Source: JAWLBY01 sp041687455 (GTDB lineage Bacteria; Pseudomonadota; Gammaproteobacteria; Xanthomonadales; Xanthomonadaceae). Taken from it: a stretch of DNA of 44,138 nt. A program made the translations under genes and the position numbers. Numbering within the stretch: position 1 is the first letter of the stretch; the number at the start of each line of letters is the position of its first letter. This document shows, piece by piece, positions 33,309-40,905 of this stretch. The notes under the pieces were generated by a model, which was given only the letters and a program-made list of their open reading frames with translations, was not told where the DNA came from and did no database searches. The stretch is taken from positions 1 to 44,138 of the forward strand of contig JAWLBY010000028.1 of the NCBI GenBank assembly GCA_041687455.1, read 5' to 3'.

Positions 33309-33752
33309 TCAGTGGCGACTGTGCCCGGGCTGCGACACTTCCTGCACGACTTCGCCGGTTGCCCGGCGTCCGGCCGCGAGCGCGACGTCGGCCTGCGACA
33401 CGATGCCGATCAACTGACCGCGGTCGTCGACCACCGGCACGCGCCGGATCTGGTGTTCCTCCATCAGGTCGCAGACCTCGTCGAGCTTGCCCTCCGGTTT
33501 CACCGTCACGACCGGCTGCGACATGCAGTGCTCGGCGGTCTGGTCCATCGGATTGATGCCGGCCGCGATCGCCCGGACCACGATATCGCGATCGGTCACG
33601 ACACCGATCGGCCGGCGGTCGGACGAACTCGAGATCACCGGGATCTCGCCGCAATCGTTGTCCTTCATCATCTTCGCGACGTCGCGAAGCGGCGTCTGCG
33701 GGGTACAGCACGCCGGGTCCGACGTCATGATGTCCTTGACCTTGCTCGCCAT
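33309..33752 (-). CDS. Tandem CBS-domain protein
   Basis: A 147-residue soluble protein with two CBS domains, about residues 6-60 (IMTSDPACCTPQTPLRDVAKMM, GVVTDRDIVVRAIA) and 73-128 (CMSQPVVTVKPEGKLDEV, RRVPVVDDRGQLIGIVS). Pairs like this bind adenine nucleotides. Stand-alone forms are regulators or signal proteins of unknown partners. ATG at 33750-33752 is preferred to the frame start at 33851, whose extra 33 residues are basic and non-homologous. It stands alone between egtB and the repeat array. Confidence 0.88.
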   Translation of the reverse strand: MASKVKDIMTSDPACCTPQTPLRDVAKMMKDNDCGEIPVISSSSDRRPIGVVTDRDIVVRAIAAGINPMDQTAEHCMSQPVVTVKPEGKLDEVCDLMEEHQIRRVPVVDDRGQLIGIVSQADVALAAGRRATGEVVQEVSQPGHSRH

Positions 33753-33906
33753 GGTTCGCACTCCACTGTTGGGGTTGTCGCGAACCCTCACGCTACTCCG
33801 CGGGCGATGAAAGAGCCGGGAACGGGGAACGGGCCATCGGGAATCGTTCATGCGGCCCGGCGCGATGGATCGGACTGATCGGTCGCATGCATCGGGCCCC
33901 GCGGAA

Positions 33907-33997
33907 CGACTCCCGACTCCCGACTCCCGACTCCCGACTCCCGACTCCCGACTCCCGAATCCCGAATCCCGAATCCCGAATCCCGAATCCCGAATCA
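33907..33997. repeat. Thirteen-unit heptamer array running into a stop codon
   Basis: Seven copies of CGACTCC (33907-33955) are followed by five of CGAATCC (33956-33990) and a final CGAATCA (33991-33997). The TCA of the last unit is the stop codon (TGA) of the minus-strand aldehyde dehydrogenase gene. The units are head to tail with no gaps. Confidence 0.9.
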
Positions 33998-35494
33998 GAC
34001 CAGATTGATCCAGGTCGCCTTCAGCTCGGTGTACTTGTCGAACGCGTGCAGCGACTTGTCGCGGCCGTTGCCGGACTGCTTGAAGCCACCGAACGGTGCG
34101 GTCATGTCGCCGGCGTCCCAGTAGTTGACCCAGACGCTGCCGGCGCGCAGCCGCCGTGCGACCCGATGCGCGCGACCGATCTGGCTGGTCCAGACGCCGG
34201 CGGCGAGACCGTACGGCGTGTCGTTGGCGATCCGCACCGCGGTGTCCTCGTCGTCGAACACGATTGTCGACAGCACCGGGCCGAAGATTTCCTCACGCGC
34301 GATCGCCATCGACGGATCGACCGCATCGAAAACGGTCGGCTCGATGTAGTAGCCGCCGCTGTCGCCGAGCGCGCGCGCGCCGCCGAGCCGCAATTGCGCG
34401 CCTTCGCTGCAGCCGCGTGCGATGTAACCCAGCACGCGCTGCATCTGTGCGTCGTCGACGATCGCACCCATCGATGCGTCCGGTTCGAATGGATGACGCG
34501 GCTGCATGCGGCGGCCGGCCTCGACCACGCGCTCGACGAACTCGTCCCTGATCGAGCGCTCGACCAGCAGCCGCGACGCCGCGGTGCAGACTTCGCCCTG
34601 GTTGAAGAAGATGCCGGTCGCCGCCGCCTCGGCCGCGGCCTGCAGGTCGGGCGCGTCAGCGAACACGATATTCGGACTCTTGCCGCCGCATTCGAGCCAG
34701 GTGCGCTTCATGTTCGACCGGCCGGAGCACTCGAGCAGATGTTTGCCGACCGCGGTCGAACCGGTGAAGACCAATCCGTCGACGTCCATGTGCAACGCGA
34801 GCGCTTCGCCGGCGCCGCGGCCGAACCCGGGCAGCACGTTGAACACGCCGTCCGGAATGCCGGCTTCGGCGGCCAGCTCGGCCAGTCGCAAAGCAGACAG
34901 CGGCGACTTTTCCGACGGCTTCAGGATCACCGAATTGCCGGTCGCCAGCGCCGGCGCGATCTTCCACGCCGCCATCAGCAACGGGAAATTCCACGGCACG
35001 ATCGCGGCGACCACGCCGAGCGGCTCGCGCGTGATCAGGCCGAGCTCATGCGGGCCGGTCGACGCGATTTCGCCGTAGACCTTGTCGATCGCCTCGGCGG
35101 TCCACGACAGGCAGCGGACGGTGGCCGGCAGGTCGATCGCCAGCGCGTCCTGCACCGGCTTGCCCATGTCGAGCGATTCGAGCAGCGCGAGTTCCTCCTT
35201 GTGCCGATCGACCAGCTCGGCGAGTCGCAGCAGGATCTTCTTGCGTACCGCCGGCCGCTTGTCCGACCAGACACCGCTGTCGAACGCCCGGCGTGCCGCC
35301 GTCACCGCGTGCTGCACGTCGGCGAACTCGCATTCGGCGACCTGCGCGATCGTCCGACCGTCGATCGGGCTGATGCAATCGAAGGTCTTGCCCGCCGCGG
35401 CATCGACGTACTTGCCGTCGATGTAGGCCTGCGTGCGCAGCCGAAGCCCGGCGGCACGGGATTCCCATTCGGCGCGGGTGGTCGGTGTGGTCAT
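33995..35494 (-). CDS. NAD(P)-dependent aldehyde dehydrogenase, PuuC/KauB-like
   Basis: A 499-residue enzyme oxidising aldehydes to acids. The cofactor region has PWNFPLLMAAWKIAPAL (about 167-183) and FTGSTAVG (about 243-250). The general base is E268 (WLECGGKSPN) and the nucleophile C303 (NQGEVCTAASR). The best-matching relatives act on gamma-glutamyl-gamma-aminobutyraldehyde or 4-aminobutyraldehyde in putrescine breakdown. The gene is followed by an XRE-cupin regulator on the same strand upstream and a divergent aminotransferase, a typical diamine/omega-amino acid arrangement. The stop codon lies in a heptamer array. Confidence 0.88.
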   Translation of the reverse strand: MTTPTTRAEWESRAAGLRLRTQAYIDGKYVDAAAGKTFDCISPIDGRTIAQVAECEFADVQHAVTAARRAFDSGVWSDKRPAVRKKILLRLAELVDRHKEELALLESLDMGKPVQDALAIDLPATVRCLSWTAEAIDKVYGEIASTGPHELGLITREPLGVVAAIVPWNFPLLMAAWKIAPALATGNSVILKPSEKSPLSALRLAELAAEAGIPDGVFNVLPGFGRGAGEALALHMDVDGLVFTGSTAVGKHLLECSGRSNMKRTWLECGGKSPNIVFADAPDLQAAAEAAATGIFFNQGEVCTAASRLLVERSIRDEFVERVVEAGRRMQPRHPFEPDASMGAIVDDAQMQRVLGYIARGCSEGAQLRLGGARALGDSGGYYIEPTVFDAVDPSMAIAREEIFGPVLSTIVFDDEDTAVRIANDTPYGLAAGVWTSQIGRAHRVARRLRAGSVWVNYWDAGDMTAPFGGFKQSGNGRDKSLHAFDKYTELKATWINLV

Positions 35495-35520
35495 GGCTTC
35501 CTCTCTGCGTTTCCATTTTC

Positions 35521-35598
35521 TGTGGGAGCGACTTCAGCCGTGATCGTTGCTGGCGGTCATCCGGGATGAAGCGATCGCGGCTGAGGTTGCTCCCACAG
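35521..35598. repeat. REP-like palindromic element
   Basis: Outer arms TGTGGGAGC and GCTCCCACA, with inner arms around GACTTCAGCCG/CGCGGCTGAGGT, enclose a loop of about 35 bases. This GTGGGAGCGACTTCAG type is a common dispersed intergenic element in pseudomonads and xanthomonads (from memory). It lies between the aldehyde dehydrogenase start and the regulator stop. Confidence 0.65.
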
Positions 35599-35610
35599 AA
35601 GGGGGAGTGA

Positions 35611-36159
35611 TCAGAACGTCGGTGGCGTGCTGGCGCTGACCAGCACCGCCGGCTCGTCGCCTACATTGCGGAAACGGTGTGGCACGCGGCTGTCGAAATA
35701 ATACGCATCGCCCGGACCGAGCACGCGGACGGTGTCGCCGACGGTGATCTCGACGGCACCCTGCACGATCACCCCACCCTCCTCGCCGTCGTGTTCGAGC
35801 ATCGCATCGCCGGTGTCGGAACCGGGCGGCATCACCTCGCGCAGGATGCACATCCTGCGGTGCGGGCGGCGGCGACCGACCAGGTAGTAGTGGATCGTGT
35901 CGGCGCCGAGGTCAGGCATCTCGCCGGCGGTGTAGAACACGCCGTCGACGTCGCCGTCGGCATCATCGACGGCGAAGAAGTCGGCCAGCGAAATCGGGAT
36001 GCCGTCGAGGACCTTCTTCAGCGAGCTGACCGACGGGCTGACCTTGTTCTGCTCGATCAGCGAAATCGTGCTGTTGGTCACACCCACCCGCTTGGCCAGT
36101 TCGCGCTGCGAGAGGCCCTTGCTCTTGCGGACGGTGGCGAGCCTTGCACCGATGTCCAT
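35611..36159 (-). CDS. XRE-cupin transcriptional regulator, PuuR-like
   Basis: A 182-residue regulator with an N-terminal helix-turn-helix (about 5-60; GLSQRELAKRVGVTNSTISLIE) and a C-terminal cupin domain (about 108-175; DGEEGGVIVQGAVEITVGD, GDAYYFDSRVPHRFRN). This layout is that of PuuR, the repressor of putrescine use, and relatives that sense polyamines or other small ligands. The start at 36157-36159 is fixed by the usual M-(D/N)-IG opening; the longer frame is non-homologous. It is upstream of the aldehyde dehydrogenase on the same strand and divergent from the aminotransferase, so it probably controls both. Confidence 0.85.
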   Translation of the reverse strand: MDIGARLATVRKSKGLSQRELAKRVGVTNSTISLIEQNKVSPSVSSLKKVLDGIPISLADFFAVDDADGDVDGVFYTAGEMPDLGADTIHYYLVGRRRPHRRMCILREVMPPGSDTGDAMLEHDGEEGGVIVQGAVEITVGDTVRVLGPGDAYYFDSRVPHRFRNVGDEPAVLVSASTPPTF

Positions 36160-36383
36160 CGGGTCTCCGTGTCGTGTTGCGCCGAGCGGACGCGGCTGCC
36201 CCGGGCCGCCGGCGATCGCGGTTCCGAGCACCCGCAGCGAGCCGATCAGTCGCAGGCGCGGCCGGCGGCCGGCTGCGCCGTCGCCCCGGCTGGGCAAAAC
36301 CCGCCGGTTGTGCCGGAATGTTTAACAGCCGCGCCCCTGACGGTCAATCAAACCGGCCACTTGTCGGCCCTTGGCAGCAGCAT

Positions 36384-36403
36384 TTGTAAAGTTTTTTCAA
36401 CAC
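36384..36403. promoter_or_regulatory. AT-rich element before the aminotransferase gene, candidate operator/promoter
   Basis: TTGTAAAGTTTTTTCAACAC is a striking AT-rich island in a GC-rich intergenic region, 36 bases before the aminotransferase ATG. It contains an imperfect dyad (TTGTAAA/TTTTCAA). It is the natural place for the divergent XRE-cupin regulator to bind, but no known motif is matched. Confidence 0.35.
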
Positions 36404-36439
36404 TGCTAGCGTGCTCCGGTTCCCAGCCGAGGACTTGCG

Positions 36440-37768
36440 ATGAGCGTGACCGACCCCGCCGCGTTGCGGACCGACGCCTACTGGATGCCGTTCACGGCCA
36501 ACCGCCAGTTCAAGAAGACACCGCGGCTGCTGACCGCCGCGGCCGGCATGCACTACACGTCGGCCGACGGCCGGCAGGTGCTGGATGCCACGGCCGGCCT
36601 CTGGTGCGTCAATGCCGGCCACGCGCACCCGAAGATCGTCGAGGCAGTGCAGCGCCAGATCGCGACGCTCGACTACGCGCCAAGCTTCCAGATGGGGCAT
36701 CCGATCGCGTTCGAACTGGCCGAGCGGCTGGCCGAAATCGCACCTGACCCGCTCAAGCACGTGTTCTATACGAACTCCGGTTCGGAGTCGGTCGACACCG
36801 CGCTGAAGATCGCGCTGGCCTATCACCGCGCGCGCGGCGAAGGCAGCCGGACACGACTGATCGGCCGCGAGAAGGGCTACCACGGCGTCGGCTTCGGCGG
36901 CATCGCAGTCGGCGGGCTCGCCAACAACCGCAAGTTCTTCGGCACGATGCTGCCCGGGGTCGACCATCTGCGGCATACGCTCGACATCGAGCGCAACGCG
37001 TTCTCGCGCGGCCTGCCGCGACACGGCGCCGAGCTGGCCGACGACCTCGAGCGGCTGGTGCAACTGCACGATGCGTCGACGATCGCAGCGGTGATCGTCG
37101 AGCCGATCGCGGGCTCGGCCGGCGTGATCCTGCCGCCCGTGGGCTACCTCGAGCGGCTGCGCGAGATCTGCACGCGGCATGGCATCCTGCTGATCTTCGA
37201 CGAAGTGATCACCGGGTTCGGCCGGGTCGGCACGCCGTTCGCGGCGACCCGCTTCGGCGTCACGCCGGACATGATCACGACCGCCAAGGGGCTGTCGAAC
37301 GGCTGCGTGCCGATGGGCGCGGTGTTTGCATCGAGCCAGATCCACGACACCTTCATGACCGGCCCCGAAGGGCTGATCGAGCTGTTCCACGGCTACACCT
37401 ACTCCGGCCACCCGCTGGCCTGCGCCGCGGCACTGGCAACCCAGGACGTCTACCGCGACGAGGGGCTGTTCGAGCGGGCGATCAGCCACGGCCCGCTGTG
37501 GGAGGACGGCCTGCACGGACTGCGTGGGCTGCCGCACGTGATCGATATCCGCAACTTCGGCCTGGTCGGCGCGATCGAGCTGGCCTCGCGGCCCGGCGCG
37601 TTCGGCGCCCGCGCCTACGAGGTGTTCACCCGCGCGTTCCATCAGCATGACCTGCTGATCCGGGTCACCGGCGACACGATCGCGCTGTCGCCGCCGTTGA
37701 CCATCGAACCGGCGCAGATGGACCAGATTTTCTCCACGCTGGCCGATATCATTCGCGCCACCGAGTAG
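36440..37768 (+). CDS. Omega-amino acid (beta-alanine/putrescine):pyruvate aminotransferase
   Basis: A 442-residue class III PLP aminotransferase that moves the amino group of an omega-amine to pyruvate, giving L-alanine. Opening WMPFTANRQFK (15-25), GLWCVNAGHAHP (53-64), FYTNSGSESVDTALK (109-123), DEVITGFGR with D254, and the Schiff-base lysine K283 in TTAKGLSNG are all present. The sequence is nearest to beta-alanine:pyruvate aminotransferases; putrescine aminotransferases of the SpuC type are related, so the donor is not settled. It lies divergent from the XRE-cupin gene and 165 bases upstream of alanine dehydrogenase. Confidence 0.9.
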   Translation: MSVTDPAALRTDAYWMPFTANRQFKKTPRLLTAAAGMHYTSADGRQVLDATAGLWCVNAGHAHPKIVEAVQRQIATLDYAPSFQMGHPIAFELAERLAEIAPDPLKHVFYTNSGSESVDTALKIALAYHRARGEGSRTRLIGREKGYHGVGFGGIAVGGLANNRKFFGTMLPGVDHLRHTLDIERNAFSRGLPRHGAELADDLERLVQLHDASTIAAVIVEPIAGSAGVILPPVGYLERLREICTRHGILLIFDEVITGFGRVGTPFAATRFGVTPDMITTAKGLSNGCVPMGAVFASSQIHDTFMTGPEGLIELFHGYTYSGHPLACAAALATQDVYRDEGLFERAISHGPLWEDGLHGLRGLPHVIDIRNFGLVGAIELASRPGAFGARAYEVFTRAFHQHDLLIRVTGDTIALSPPLTIEPAQMDQIFSTLADIIRATE

Positions 37769-37782
37769 CCGGCTACCGGATA

Positions 37783-37871
37783 CCGTCGTCCCCGCGCAGG
37801 CGGGGACCCAGCGACTTCAAGGCGCCCACGCCGGAGAGGCACTGGGCCCCCGCCTTCGCGGGGGCGACGAG
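37783..37871. repeat. Imperfect palindromic element between the aminotransferase and ald
   Basis: Left arm CGTCGTCCCCGCGCAGGCGGGGACCCAG, itself a hairpin (GTCCCCGC/GCGGGGAC), pairs with the right arm CTGGGCCCCCGCCTTCGCGGGGGCGACG. This GTCGTCCCCGCG type is a widespread dispersed element in xanthomonad-like genomes (from memory). It may attenuate read-through into ald. Confidence 0.7.
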
Positions 37872-37933
37872 CGAACGGGCCGTGCACGCCGGATCGACAT
37901 CGCACTGCACTGCAACGCCCCGGGAGGGCACCC

Positions 37934-39049
37934 ATGCTTATCGGCGTACCGAAGGAAATCAAGAATCACGAGTACCGCATCGGCCTGACCCCGGCCGGCG
38001 CGCGCGAGCTGATCGCGCATGGCCATCAGGTCATGGTGCAGAAGAACGGCGGCACCGCGATCGGGCTGACCGACGAGATGTACGAGAAGGCGGGCGCGCA
38101 GATCGTCGACACGGCCGAGGAGATCTTTGCCCGCGCCGACATGATCATCAAGGTCAAGGAGCCGCAGCCGAACGAGTGCGCGATGCTGCGTGAAGGCCAG
38201 GTGCTGTACACCTACCTGCATCTGGCCCCGGATCCGCAGCAGACCGCGGCGCTGATCAAGTCGGGCGCGACCGCAATCGCCTACGAAACCGTCACCGACC
38301 GCAAGGGCGGCCTGCCGCTGCTGGCACCGATGTCGGAGGTGGCCGGGCGGATGTCGATCCAGGCTGGCGCGCATGCGCTGGAAAAGGCGCAGGGCGGCTC
38401 CGGCGTGCTGCTCGGCGGCGTGCCGGGCGTCAAGCCGGCCGAAGTGCTGGTGATCGGCGGCGGCGTGGTCGGCATCAACGCGGCGCGGATGGCGATGGGC
38501 ATGAACGCCGAGGTCACCATCCTCGACCGCTCGCTGGACCGGCTGAAGTATCTGGACGAGCTGTATGGCGACAAGCTGACGACGATCTACTCGACCCGCG
38601 ATGCGATCGAAGAGCGACTGTCCAGCGTCGACCTCGTGATCGGCGCCGTGCTGATTCCGGGTGCCGCCGCACCGAAGCTCATTTCGCGCGAGCAACTGTC
38701 GCTGATGCGGCCGGGCTCGGTGCTGGTCGACGTCGCGATCGACCAGGGCGGCTGCTTCGAGACCTCGAAGGCCACCACACACCAGAACCCGACCTACGAG
38801 GTCGACGGCATCATCCACTACTGCGTCGCGAACATGCCGGGCGGCGTCGCCCGCACCTCGACCTTCGCGCTGACCAACGCGACGCTGCCGTTCGCGGTGC
38901 AGCTCGCGAACAAGGGCGCCAAGCGAGCGATGCTGGACGACCAGCACCTGCTGAACGGCCTCAACGTGCACGCCGGCAGGATCACCTACGAAGCCGTCGC
39001 CCGCGACCTCGGCTACGACTACGTGCCGGCAGAGAAGGCACTGGGCTGA
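37934..39049 (+). CDS. ald: L-alanine dehydrogenase
   Basis: A 371-residue cytoplasmic enzyme converting L-alanine and NAD+ to pyruvate, ammonium and NADH. The start MLIGVPKEIKNHEYRIG is the standard opening of the family. K75 (IIKVKEPQ) and H96 (TYLHLA) are the expected catalytic pair, and the Rossmann motif VIGGGVVGINAA lies at about 171-182. The C-terminal region has NMPGGVARTST. SD GGGAGG precedes the ATG. Next to an aminotransferase that produces alanine from pyruvate, it would regenerate the pyruvate acceptor. Confidence 0.95.
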   Translation: MLIGVPKEIKNHEYRIGLTPAGARELIAHGHQVMVQKNGGTAIGLTDEMYEKAGAQIVDTAEEIFARADMIIKVKEPQPNECAMLREGQVLYTYLHLAPDPQQTAALIKSGATAIAYETVTDRKGGLPLLAPMSEVAGRMSIQAGAHALEKAQGGSGVLLGGVPGVKPAEVLVIGGGVVGINAARMAMGMNAEVTILDRSLDRLKYLDELYGDKLTTIYSTRDAIEERLSSVDLVIGAVLIPGAAAPKLISREQLSLMRPGSVLVDVAIDQGGCFETSKATTHQNPTYEVDGIIHYCVANMPGGVARTSTFALTNATLPFAVQLANKGAKRAMLDDQHLLNGLNVHAGRITYEAVARDLGYDYVPAEKALG

Positions 39050-39086
39050 TCGCCCCGGGCGGGGCTCTACGCCCCGCCCCTTTCCC

Positions 39087-39194
39087 CGCAGGAGCCGCTT
39101 CAGCGGCGGACCGTGGTGTCGCGAACGCAGCGGCGATCCGGTCGCCGCTGAAGCGGCTCCTGCAGGGAGGAACGCTCGCGAAGCACCACCCGCC
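39087..39194. repeat. Palindromic element plus relic of the gtrA 3' end, copy 1
   Basis: An inverted repeat (arms AGGAGCCGCTTCAGCGGCG and CGCCGCTGAAGCGGCTCCT) is followed by 27 bases that match the last codons of the gtrA-like gene in copy 2. Here the position of the stop codon reads CTG in place of CTA (plus strand) and the similarity stops after CACCACCCGCC. About a dozen differences separate the copies over ~107 bases. Confidence 0.75.
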
Positions 39195-39259
39195 CAACGG
39201 CGCCGGGCGCGCGATGCCAGGAAGGCCCCGCACCTGCCGAACAACCCGAACCTGCCCCC

Positions 39260-39365
39260 CGCAGGAGCCGCTTCAGCGGCGACCGTGGTGTCGCAAAATG
39301 ACGGCGATCCGGTCGCCGCTGAAGCGGCTCCTACAGGGAAGAACGCTTGCGAAACACCACCCGCC
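39260..39365. repeat. Palindromic element overlapping the gtrA stop codon, copy 2
   Basis: This is the same inverted repeat as at 39087. Its outer arm (CGCCGCTGAAGCGGCTCCTA) contains part of the stop codon of the minus-strand gtrA-like gene (39331-39333), and the shared sequence continues into its last eleven codons. Confidence 0.75.
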
Positions 39366-39726
39366 TGGCGCTGGTGAAGTTGATCGTCAACCCGACGATC
39401 GCGCCGGCTGCGACGCCCAGCACCGGGTACTCGCGCACGATGTCGACGAAGAACACCAGCGCGGCATAGGTGCCGTAGTTGAACGCGAAGCCGAACATCT
39501 GCGCGCTCAGGTACAGCATCCATTCGCGATGCAGAGGCAGGCCGCTGCCACCGCGGAACGTGATCGTCCGGTTGAACAGCCAGGTCGTCGTCACCGCGCA
39601 CAGAAACGACACGACCCGCGCCGTGTACGGGTCGGCTTCCGGCAACAGCAACAGCAGTTGCAGTACGCCGGCGTCGACCAGGAAGGCCAACGTGCCGGAT
39701 ACGCAGAACCAGGCGAATTGCCGCAT
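39331..39726 (-). CDS. GtrA-family small membrane protein
   Basis: A 131-residue protein with four hydrophobic segments (about 3-27, 35-52, 72-95 and 100-118), the GtrA fold. Typical features are FCVSGTLAFLVDAGVLQLLL at the start, TTTWLFNRTITF (about 46-57) and NFTSARRVVFRKR at the end. GtrA-like proteins are thought to help move lipid-linked sugars across the inner membrane. No glycosyltransferase is nearby. It starts five bases after the mtnA stop, so it is co-transcribed with it. The stop codon lies in a palindromic repeat. Confidence 0.85.
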   Translation of the reverse strand: MRQFAWFCVSGTLAFLVDAGVLQLLLLLPEADPYTARVVSFLCAVTTTWLFNRTITFRGGSGLPLHREWMLYLSAQMFGFAFNYGTYAALVFFVDIVREYPVLGVAAGAIVGLTINFTSARRVVFRKRSSL

Positions 39727-39731
39727 CGATG

Positions 39732-40781
39732 TCAGCTCGCGAACAGCGCCCGCATCTTGTCGGCATCCGGGTCCAGCACGACGCCGCGCTCGGTGACGAT
39801 CGCATCGATCAGCTCATGCGGCGTGACGTCGAACACCGGATTCCACGCGGCCACGCCTTCGGCGACCGTGCGCTGGTTGCCATACGCGAGCAGTTCGACC
39901 GGATCGCGCAGTTCGATCTCGATCGCGTCGCCGTCCGGCGTTTCCATGTCGACCGTCGACGACGGTGCCACCACCATGAACTTCAGACCGTGGTATTTCG
40001 CCGCGATCGCGAGCTGGTAGGTGCCGATCTTGTTGGCGGTGTCGCCATTGGCTGCGATCCGGTCGGCGCCGACGATGACCCAGCGCACCTTGCCGCTGCG
40101 GAACAGGTGTGACGCCGCCGAATCGGCGATCAGCGTGGCCGGGATGCGGTCCTGCAGCAGCTCCCAGACGGTCAGCCGCGCGCCCTGCAACCACGGTCGC
40201 GTCTCGCCGGCGAACACGTCGGCGATGCGCTGCTCGGCAACACCGGCGCGGATCACGCCGAGTGCGGTGCCGAAGCCGGACGTCGCCAGCGATCCGGTGT
40301 TGCAATGGGTCAGCACCCCGCTGCCGGGCTCGATCAGCGCCGCGCCCAGCGCCCCCATTCGACGGTTCGCCGCCAGATCCTCGCGCTCGATGGCCTCGGC
40401 CTCGGCGCGCAGTCGCACGAGCCAGTCGCTGCCGGCACCCGGCAGCACCGCGCGCATCCGCCGCAGCGCCCAGGCCAGATTGACCGCGGTCGGCCGCGCT
40501 GCATTCAGCTCGTCGATCGCCGGCTGCAGTTCCTTCAGCGCGGCGTCACCGCTGCCGGCGGCAACCGCATCGGCTGCCAGCACGACGCCCCAGGCGGCCG
40601 CGATGCCGATCGCCGGCGCGCCGCGGACGACCAGGTCGCGGATCGCATTGCCAACGTCGAGACTGGTCCGGCACTCGACGAAACGTTCCTCGAATGGCAG
40701 CACGCGCTGATCGAGCAGGCGCAGATGATCGCCATGCCACTGCACGGCACGGACGCGGTCGTAGCGGTCGTAATCGATCAT
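39732..40781 (-). CDS. mtnA: S-methyl-5-thioribose-1-phosphate isomerase, methionine salvage
   Basis: A 349-residue enzyme converting 5-methylthioribose-1-phosphate to the ribulose form. It has RGAPAIG (53-59), the catalytic cysteine C160 in THCNTG and the aspartate D240 in VGADRIAANGD, at the same positions as in characterised enzymes. The eIF2B-like fold covers the whole length. ATG at 40779-40781 is chosen because the upstream frame is basic shadow sequence. No other mtn gene is in the window. It is divergent from the basic-tailed membrane protein and followed by gtrA. Confidence 0.94.
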   Translation of the reverse strand: MIDYDRYDRVRAVQWHGDHLRLLDQRVLPFEERFVECRTSLDVGNAIRDLVVRGAPAIGIAAAWGVVLAADAVAAGSGDAALKELQPAIDELNAARPTAVNLAWALRRMRAVLPGAGSDWLVRLRAEAEAIEREDLAANRRMGALGAALIEPGSGVLTHCNTGSLATSGFGTALGVIRAGVAEQRIADVFAGETRPWLQGARLTVWELLQDRIPATLIADSAASHLFRSGKVRWVIVGADRIAANGDTANKIGTYQLAIAAKYHGLKFMVVAPSSTVDMETPDGDAIEIELRDPVELLAYGNQRTVAEGVAAWNPVFDVTPHELIDAIVTERGVVLDPDADKMRALFAS

Positions 40782-40905
40782 GGCGGCGGCTGGTGAATCC
40801 GGGCGCCGCAGGATACCCGATCGGACCGGAACCGAATGCCGGTGGCGCCGCCACGACGCCGCTGCGCCGACCGACCTGCCCGGCCGATCGGCTATGCTGC
40901 GCGGC

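Noticed and set aside
33890..33997. CRISPR array
   Set aside because: The heptamers are directly adjacent with no spacers, and no cas gene is present.
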